Positions 56,852 to 64,000 of a stretch of DNA of 64,000 nt are shown piece by piece. The position numbers were made by a program, and so were the translations under genes. A model generated the notes under the pieces. That model saw nothing but the letters and a program-made list of their open reading frames with translations, had not been told where the DNA came from and did no database searches. The stretch covers positions 41,599,105-41,663,104 of the forward strand of contig OY829542.1 of NCBI GenBank assembly GCA_963691705.1. Direction: 5' to 3'. Position 1 is the stretch's first letter, and each line of letters begins with the position of its first letter. Source of the DNA: Viola odorata (lineage: Eukaryota; Streptophyta; Magnoliopsida; Malpighiales; Violaceae).

Positions 56852-58554
56852 AATATCCCCACACTGCCTAATGCTCGCGCTCGAGCATTTAACCCAAAAT
56901 GAAAACCGCCCTTAGTCAGAACACAAACAGTCAACCTCCACACATGAACAAATTCATCAACCATCACAATACACCCTACAGTAGACAACTTCTGCCTAGA
57001 CATGCATCCACATCAAACCAAAAGGATAACGACCCTAGAGGTAAGACTTTCCCACACCAGACCTAGTCACAAGTAATCCTCACAAGATAAAGTGTTTGCG
57101 CTCACACTCACAAACAGGGCTAGGTGTCTAATCGCTCAAGAGAATGCAGGTAGCGCAACACAGAGTCAAGTTTGCAATGTTAACCTGAATGAGTAGTACA
57201 CATGCATGAGCAATCTATCAATCCAAAAGACTTTGCGAAGAGGGATAGGGAACGTGTATGTGAATTGAAGAAAGAAGGAAAGAAAAAGAAGATGAAGAAA
57301 AGAAAAGAAGAAGAAAGAAACAGGAAAGGGGAATGGAGAAAACAAACTTAGAGTTTAGAAGGGATTTCTTAGCTGGAAAGAAAGAGAAGTCGGTAAAGTG
57401 ACACTCAATAGCAACTAGGGCTAGATGCGCGGTTCTTCTTAAGTGGGGGAGTTTCTTCTGAATCGGGGCTGGGATCTTGCTGCTTTTGTTCGTGCTTCCC
57501 TCTGCTCTTAATATTGTTCTTTTTGGACATTTTATTTTTTATTTGAATTTTTTTTGATTTTTTTTAGTAGGGATAGCACGAACCGATTTCTTTTTTAGGA
57601 CTTGATTGTTGCAGTTTTTTCCTCTTCCTTTTCCATACTACTACTTCCAGCATCGAGGCCTTGATGTATCGTCTCCTCCACACTTATGTTGTTCTACATC
57701 TTGCCCTAGATGTGGTCATCGAGGAGTGTCACTCACCTGCCAAGGAAAAGATCAATGAAGACATGCTCAAGTGGTTAGAGAGAGAAGAGTTTAGGGGTAA
57801 GTGAGTGTGAAAAGGGTGAGATAGTGAAGAAAGAAGAGAAGAGAGTGAGAGAAGCGAAGGTGCAAAGACTTTTAATATTTCAATGCTTTTCCATGTCTAA
57901 TGGTGCCTATACCCGAGGTATTATGCAAACCCAACCAATACCTAGCTACGCATTCATTCACACAAGAAAGAATAATGGCATGGAGGTTCAAATATGCTCA
58001 CAAGGTATGCTTAATGATTGTTGGTATCTAGGCCTAGGTGTGGTCATAAGAGCAGACAGGCAAAGTTATGCATGATCAGGCATAGATGTGATGAATGACA
58101 GATTTATTCTATGTCCAAGAGTTCAAAAGTGTGTTCTTCCTAGGGGGTTTTAAAACAGTGGCAGTGTGTACCATGGCAAGGAAATTTATTTACAAGAAGT
58201 GCAATCCTAAAAAATCCTAAAAAGTGAAAAAGTTCGAGAAATAAAAATTTAAAAATTGTCCAAAAAGCACATAACACACAATCAGTCATGCAAACAAAAT
58301 TTAAGCATGCAAGGAAGTAAGAACATAATTAAAAACATGCAAATAAGCAATCACACAAACACATAAAATCCTCCCCCACATTTAGGCAACGCATTGTCCT
58401 CAATGCGTGGGAATCACAAGCAAACAAGGGCAAAGAAATAAAAAGTACAAAAAGAAAAGGTGTTTACCGGGAGTTTAAAGGAAAGAGAGAAACGTGGGTT
58501 GCCTCCCACGAAGCGCCTTAGTTATCGTCTAGGGCAAGATGCAGGTTGTTCAAA
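56852..58554 (-). other. Athila 3' noncoding region and PPT
   Basis: The minus strand carries the PPT at 56852-56865 and, at 57215-57000, the noncoding segment shared with Ogre elements. 57240-57330 is a purine-rich GAAAGAAG tract. No coding sequence recognised. Confidence 0.6.
57000..57215 (-). promoter_or_regulatory. Conserved 3' noncoding segment shared with Ogre (Athila)
   Basis: The minus strand reads ACACCTAGCCCTGTTTGTGA, CAAACACTTTATCTTGTGAGG, GTGTGGGAAAGTCTTACC and AGGGTCGTTATCC, matching the order in 47450-47690 and 8535-8770. Confidence 0.65.
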
Positions 58555-60003
58555 TCACTCAGGATCTGGGGGCTCCACCATGAGGGGATGGGAACCCTCG
58601 TTGAACAGCTCCAATCTGTGGTCATGCACTGGAAAAATGAGGCCTGTGTCCATACTCTGAATTACAACTACACTAAGATCATACACCTGCGTGACAAGGT
58701 AAGGGCCGATCCACCGAGATTGTGATTTTCTAGAAAAGAGCCTAAGACAAGAATTGTAAAGTAAAATTTTTTGTCCAGTATCAAAGGTCGTAGGAGAGAG
58801 CAACTTATCGTGATGAGTGTTTGTGATGGTCGCGTCTTTGGCAGTCCGCGGAGCTAGGTGAGCATTGGGCGTCATAGCCTTGTTGGTCGTGGCAATGGTT
58901 GTAACATTAGAGATTGGGGTCATTGTGGAGATGGGAGCGGTCGTGGTGACGACTGGAATCACTGCCATGGTGGTGGGGACAATAGAGGTGGGTACGAAGG
59001 TTGCCGGAGCTAGTTGAGTAGCGCCTACGGTTGGTGAGAGTGTGGAGATGGGAGCGGTCGTGGTGACGACTAGAATCACTGCCATGGTGGTGGGGACAGT
59101 AGAGGTGGGTACGAAGGTTGTCGGAGCTAGTTGAGTAGCGCCTATGGCTGGTGAGAGTGTCTTGACGTTGACATTCGTCCATCCAAGGGCCTTGCGGTAT
59201 CCTTTAAGTGTGGATACCAGTTCGCACTCCGCAGCAGGATCGAGCTCGCTAGAGATGATCACCGGGAGTGTATCATGCTCGCCAAGGTAGGCGTACTTGA
59301 GGTGCGAGGGCAAGCTCTTCAACTCCGACTTTGTATCCTGCACAATAGAAGAGGAGGGCTTACTGTGATTAATGGGAAGAGGAGAAATAACAAGAGGAGA
59401 GGGGACAACAGAATGTTCTTCCAAAGTAGCGACGACTTTATGCAAGTCAAGTTGAGTCGCAAGCATCAAGGCCAAGGTGTCCAGCATGGTGGGTGGAATA
59501 CTCTTGTCTAGGGCAAGCTGTAGAGAATCATCAGTAGCTTCAGAAATATTAGTAACAGCAGGGTCAACAACATCAATAAAGTTTACGCTAGAAAACTCGG
59601 TGGGGTATCTCATATCGTCAAGCATATTGAATTTGATGATCTCCTCATCGAATTCAAGAGTAATAGAGGCGTCATAGACATCAATTTGGGCTCTTGCGGT
59701 CCGGAGAAAGGGTCGTCCGAGTAGCATATCGGAGGCCTTGGTAGAATGCCCATCCTCCATGTCAATCACGTAGAAATCGGCTGGGTAGATGAAATCTCTA
59801 ACTTGGATCAAGACATCCTCAATAACACCCACGAGGTGGATGGTGGATTTGTCAGCTAGTTGTATAACAACCTGAGTGTACTTGAGGGGTCCAAGGCCTA
59901 GACTGTTGTATATCATCAAGAGCATGACGTTGATACCTACACCAGAATCACACATAGCTCTACCAATTTTAGTAGTACCGATTTTGTATGGGATGGTAAA
60001 CAT
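58555..60003 (-). CDS. Athila protease-linker-integrase-tail fusion ORF (482 codons)
   Basis: Open frame. N-terminus: retropepsin (FTIPYKIGTTKIGRAMCDSGVGINVM, active site DSG; then LADKSTIHLVGVIEDVLIQV, DMLLGRPFLRTARAQIDV). The start of RT follows (SHLKYAYLGEHDTLPVIISS, KALGWT). Instead of RT, a Thr/Pro/Val-rich linker with a 39-residue tandem repeat comes next (58925-59158), then the integrase C-terminal end (LYNSCLRLFSRKSQSRWIGPYLVTQV). RT, RNase H and the integrase core were deleted and the frame kept. Upstream, two TAG codons (about 60040 and 60160) separate it from gag. It might be expressed from an internal start, or be open by chance. Confidence 0.7.
   Translation of the reverse strand: MFTIPYKIGTTKIGRAMCDSGVGINVMLLMIYNSLGLGPLKYTQVVIQLADKSTIHLVGVIEDVLIQVRDFIYPADFYVIDMEDGHSTKASDMLLGRPFLRTARAQIDVYDASITLEFDEEIIKFNMLDDMRYPTEFSSVNFIDVVDPAVTNISEATDDSLQLALDKSIPPTMLDTLALMLATQLDLHKVVATLEEHSVVPSPLVISPLPINHSKPSSSIVQDTKSELKSLPSHLKYAYLGEHDTLPVIISSELDPAAECELVSTLKGYRKALGWTNVNVKTLSPAIGATQLAPTTFVPTSTVPTTMAVILVVTTTAPISTLSPTVGATQLAPATFVPTSIVPTTMAVIPVVTTTAPISTMTPISNVTTIATTNKAMTPNAHLAPRTAKDATITNTHHDKLLSPTTFDTGQKILLYNSCLRLFSRKSQSRWIGPYLVTQVYDLSVVVIQSMDTGLIFPVHDHRLELFNEGSHPLMVEPPDPE
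58925..59158 (-). repeat. 117-bp tandem repeat (39 codons x 2) in the fusion ORF
   Basis: Units 58925-59041 and 59042-59158, nearly identical, encoding ATQLAPTTFVPTSTVP-type repeats. The length is a multiple of three, so the frame is kept. Confidence 0.93.
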
Positions 60004-60968
60004 ACCTTTGTCTTCACACTTTAGCGGTAGGTTCCGCTAGATCATGGCCGAGACGTTGGCATCGACGCTAATCTTTTCTGAACCTGACATCTTACATTTG
60101 TTAGCATACCAAGTTTTCAAAAATTTAGCATACCGGGGAACGTGCTTAATAGCCTACAATAAAGGGATGTTAACTTGCACTTTACTAAATATATCAAAAA
60201 TCTCACGGTCCTTCTTGTCATTTTTAGACTTAACCAGCCGCTGAGGAAAAGGTGGTTCGAGAATTTTGTGAATGTACTCTTGTGTGAATTCTAGCTTCTG
60301 AGCATCCTTCTTTGTGGGACCCTTGGAGATAGGAACACATTGTTCCTTCTCTACTTCCTCCTTGGTACCCTGTGGGATAAGTTCTGTCTCGGGAAAGTCA
60401 ACGTCTGGGCTAGATGCACGCGAGAAGGTATCTTGGTGTCGCTACGGAGTGACATAGCATAAACAATATGTTGCGGGTTAAGTTCTGATTGAGGTGGCAG
60501 GCATCTTTAGTTCTTTAGCTCCTTCATCTCTGCATTCATAAGACTCATTTTATTTTTGTAAGTCCAAAATAAATCTAGTGAGTCTACTAACCTCATCCGT
60601 AAGAGGCGCAGGTGGTGCTAGGTGCTGAAAGTGTTGAAGGTCGAACGAAGGCTGACTAGGGCACTGCTGCTGGGTTGGGTATTGTACTGCTGTGGTGACT
60701 GACTAGGTCCTGGCAGTTGCCACCCTTCGTTATAATTGTTGGTATAAGGCTGAAACTACCATGAGGCTCTATTATAATTACCAACTGTATTAACTTGGAA
60801 ATCATCAGGGATGTAAGGGCATGCGTCAGTCGGATGGTTGGAAAAGTTACAAAATCCGCATGCCATGACCTGGATAGGTTGTCTTGCGGCTAGGATCTAG
60901 ATCATACCAGTGATGGTGGTGAGTTTTTTTTCCATAGTAGTAGCAAGAATTTCTTGGGTGTTGGCCAT
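60004..60968 (-). pseudogene. Athila gag remnant with zinc knuckle
   Basis: Starts MANTQEILATTMEKKLTT (ATG at 60968) about 20 bases after the PBS. It reads CGFCNFSNHPTDAC (a canonical CCHC knuckle) near 60866-60825, then a broken stretch, and later PFPQRLVKSKNDKKDREIFDIFSKVQVNIPLL, AIKHVPRYAKFLKTW and EKISVDANVSAM, the gag-protease junction of Athila elements. Most of matrix/capsid is missing. At least two TAG stops and frameshifts. Confidence 0.7.
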
Positions 60969-60985
60969 GTTAAGGGATTATGGGG

Positions 60986-61003
60986 GCTCGACAACGACGC
61001 CAA
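60986..61003 (-). promoter_or_regulatory. Athila primer-binding site (tRNA-Asp type)
   Basis: The minus strand reads TGGCGTCGTTGTCGAGCC, related to TGGCGCCGTTGCCGGGGA with several changes, a few bases after the LTR end CCGATCA. Confidence 0.7.
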
Positions 61004-61007
61004 AATT

Positions 61008-62293
61008 TGATCGGTTCTCAAACTGCACAATAAATTGTGCATAGTGGCAACAGGGTTGAACATAGGGACTAAACATAGACACTAACTTTTGTATGTGACA
61101 AGGGCAAACAAACCAAAACAGTAGCAAATAAGGGGGGTTTTGAGAGTTGTTGATTAAACTAATATTAGACTAAATAAAACAGGTAAATAATGATATAAAA
61201 TCAAATGAGAAAGGATCCTAGTTGAAGTCCATTCTCCGGTTGTATCTAGACCTAGTTAATCACTGGTGCAGATATATTCCATTCCTAGTCATAGGTGTGC
61301 TATAGGGGCCAGGTACGTTTAAGCCCCCTGCTTTTCTTCGTACGAGAAGTTACCTCAAGATACGTTTATGAGGTAACCTTGACACTCTATCGTCTCCCAA
61401 GGTACGTTTATGAGACCAATACTCAGAGGCCCATTAAGCTGAGAAAAGACACACCTAGAGCGAGACACTTAGTACATTCGAGGCACTGCCCTAGTTGACC
61501 ACTTGCCCTAGTCAGATTGGAGCAGTTCGACGTGATGACTCTTAACTATTTGTCTACTTTACTCTGTAGCCTCACGTTAGTTATTACTACAAAGACGACT
61601 TTAATCACCTAGATTCAATTAATAGTTGATCAGGCTTCTAATTAACCCTATGCAAATTGGCAAGATCTTGACAAGTCAGCAAATACAAACAAGGAATTTA
61701 TTAAGCACGAATTAACCTTATAACTATCCTAAGCAACCTTTGAATTACCTCTGCTAATATTGAATGTTACCGGCCTGAGCACAGCTCTGATTTATTACAA
61801 AGCAGCGGCGGCGGCATCCGTGGAGAGCTTCAACCGAAGTGGTAAAGAGAATGATAATAAAAAAACCGTCCTTATAAACCTAGAAGCCATATATATAGGC
61901 TACAAAATAGGAAGTTCCAAAAGTGAAAAATATAAAAAAAGGAAATTCTACTCCTAATAGAATTACAAAAGATGGAAATAAAATCTTTGCTGGAATAGAA
62001 AACCACGGGGATTGGGATTGGAATTGGAATCTGTTAGACATTATATTCTGGAATATTCTTTTGTGTCGGAGTTGTAAGCACCTGCAGCGCTCGACAGCTA
62101 GGCCTAGACGATCCGCACCTAGGTCTAGACGCTCAACATCCGTCAAAGTCCAGCAGATAATGTATCTTTCTGGAATTTCCTCTCTAAAAGCCCAAATCTG
62201 CATAAAGTAAAGAAATATATGCAAATCAGTAAGATCAAGATCCGAAAAGGGCTAGGAAAGGAAGGTAAAATATGCACAAAATACATTATATCA
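61008..62293 (-). mobile_element. Athila 5' LTR (1.29 kb)
   Basis: Plus-strand text TGATCGGTTCTC to TTATATCA, hence TGATATAATG start on the minus strand. Relative to the other LTR it has about 60 extra bases near 61500-61570 and lacks about 77 bases near 61757. Confidence 0.85.
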
Positions 62294-64000
62294 CACACAC
62301 ACAGACAATTAAGTACCTAGGAGTTGAAAATTATTACAAACCACAATAAAAAGTACAAAGACTAAATAGTTTCGAGTGCAATAAAAGTAAACATGATATT
62401 GTTCAAAATGCATGAGATGTGTAATGTAAAAGATGGAGGTGGGGATGATCAATCTTCCGGTGGTGGGTTAATTTAGTCTCCGTATTCATAAAAGATTTTC
62501 AATCTAATTAATTTATCTTCGTATTCGTAAAATATTTTCCGTCTGATTATGTAGTCCACGCATTTGTAAAATATTTTCAATAAACCTATGCTTAATGGAA
62601 TCTCATATTTTTTCTCGCGTTCGTGAATGGTTCAACTAAACCCTATATAATTACTCATTTTAATAATTTTATAAAAAAACACTATGAGTGATGAATCAAA
62701 TTGTGTGCCTCAAATTGCTAAATTGATTATACCTCTATGATAGAAACATGATTTCTATGATTACCTTACCTTATTTAGAATAATATATTATTACATAGAT
62801 TAAATAGAATGAGGGTCCATGGATTTGTTAGTTCTAGTTATAAAATAAATAATTTTGTTCACCACGTCAGTTTGATTAGAACGTGGTAGTGTTCCTAAAA
62901 ATATCAATTTTGAATGGTTAAGAATAGATCAAAAGTTATACAATAGATCTTAGACATTTTTTTCTTCCCTCTTAATAATAAGCAAGACTGACGAACAAAG
63001 ATTGAAAAATATTTCTCTTCCTTTAAAATTTCTCTATAACCTAATTTCACCCAAAAGTTATAGGAAAAATGGGTTCGATTTTTATAACCCTTAAAACCTT
63101 ATTATTCATAAACAATCAAAAAAATCATAAACTCGTCCGGTCTTACTACGAAACGGTTGACCCGGACACGGGTCGGGCATTTCTGGCAGTTTGATTGATT
63201 TTGTTTCCAATTTGATTCATTTATTTAACTAAAATTTCAATTTTTTTTACTTAAATTCAATATTTTCCTTCTTATATTATGATTAAGATCTATATCATTC
63301 ATTTTTTGATAGATACTTGATAGATACTCATTTATTTTCATATAAATTAATATTTATATACAAACTTTTAATTCAATTTACAATTAATGCATATTAAAGA
63401 AATAAATTTTCAAATTTTCCATGCATAGATAAAATTAATTGACATTAAAGATTTAAAATATCAAAACTTCTAAATATATATTAATTTAATTGATTTACAA
63501 TTAATATCTTTTGTAGTATTTAATTTTAGGTAATTAGTAAATTATCATTTATTTATGGATATAATCTGAAATTTTCTAGATATTTAATATTACTTATCAA
63601 AATAAAATTTTAATATGCATTTAATTTAAAATCATAAAATTAGTATTTATTTAAGGCATTGACATGTTTATTTTGTGCTAAGGATCTTATTTGGTATATT
63701 ATTATTAGGACCATGTTTGGCTGACTCCTAGAGTCATCTGACTCCAGCAAGATTATGTAGTTTACATTTTTTTGAAGTTACACTAAATAATATGAAACAT
63801 TTAAATTTATGTAAGCTATAAGTTTTGGATAAGTTATAAAAAAATTTTACTATTTTTTATGGATACTAATTTAAAATGAGTATAATAATCAAGTTAGAGA
63901 AATAAAATTTTAAATATATTTATTTGCAACATGCTAAATTTTTTCTTTATTATGAGAATCGCCCAAAAAATTTAACATATTTTTTGAACATACTAAACTT
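62294..64000. other. AT-rich flank
   Basis: 62294-62298 is the right CACAC target-site copy. 62460-62580 has three loose copies of a TTCGTAAAATATTTTC unit. 63719-63745 has the near-palindrome TGACTCCTAGAGTCA, possibly a DNA transposon end. No gene seen. Confidence 0.4.

Larger units (their letters stand above)
55522..62293 (-). mobile_element. Internally deleted Athila-type element, complete ends (6.77 kb)
   Basis: On the minus strand: 5' LTR 62293-61008, PBS about 61003-60986 (TGGCGTCGTTGTCGAG), short gag with one zinc knuckle, protease, the first residues of RT, a Thr/Pro-rich linker, the integrase tail, a 3' noncoding region, PPT (GTGTGGGGATAT), and 3' LTR 56851-55522. RT, RNase H and the integrase core are absent, so it is non-autonomous. 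LTRs share most of their sequence with indels of about 60-80 bases in both directions. Confidence 0.85.

Noticed and set aside
61295..61498. 67-codon frame repeated at 55843-56046
   Set aside because: Lies within both LTRs of the Athila element; LTR-internal and not family-like.

Overview
This window is plant nuclear DNA, most likely from a eudicot with a large, repeat-rich genome. Almost all of it is nested or abutting LTR retrotransposons of the Ty3/gypsy class (Ogre/Tat and Athila types, plus a chromovirus-like fragment). There is also a decayed endogenous pararetrovirus-like (Caulimoviridae-type) block and one host gene relic, an unprocessed pseudogene of the plastid tocopherol/plastoquinone methyltransferase VTE3. 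I saw no intact host gene, tRNA, rRNA or CRISPR array.

Layout. 1-900: broken chromovirus-like RNase H/integrase piece with a poly-C tract. 1225-8383: caulimovirid-like block on the minus strand (movement protein, coat-like polyprotein, no reverse transcriptase). Its right part, fused to a Tat integrase tail, is tandemly duplicated (1.66 kb twice). Each copy also carries, on the plus strand, a TATA box followed by four tandem hairpin units. 8384-10978: Athila-type pieces (3' noncoding region, PPT, LTR, PBS, gag relic, second LTR piece). 11303-13422: VTE3 pseudogene between two 0.2 kb direct repeats. 13911-15945: low-complexity DNA and hAT-like ends. 15945-25477: 5'-truncated Ogre (integrase tail, long 3' noncoding region, one LTR). 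27072-52860: a complete Ogre-type element of about 25.8 kb with a GTGAA target-site duplication. 53270-54150: minisatellite. 55517-62298: a complete but internally deleted Athila-type element on the minus strand with CACAC target-site duplication. 62294-64000: AT-rich DNA.

The complete Ogre element has a 6.43 kb 5' LTR, a tRNA-Arg type primer site, a DUF7745-like ORF1, gag-protease, an in-frame intron, RT / degenerate RNase H / second RNase H / integrase, a 4.5 kb 3' noncoding region with repeat arrays, a hairpin plus polypurine tract, and a 3.83 kb 3' LTR. The LTRs differ mainly because a 654-bp block is present five times in the 5' LTR and once in the 3' LTR. The RT-integrase exon is open; ORF1, gag and protease each carry one lesion.

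The most interesting signals are non-coding: (i) four tandem hairpins with different but self-complementary closing stems directly after a TATA box; (ii) a cluster of four near-perfect hairpins in every Ogre LTR; (iii) a 3' noncoding segment shared by Athila and Ogre elements; and (iv) a 482-codon open frame in the deleted Athila element fusing protease to the integrase tail through a repeated Thr/Pro-rich linker. All family assignments rest on reading the sequence; no database search was run.
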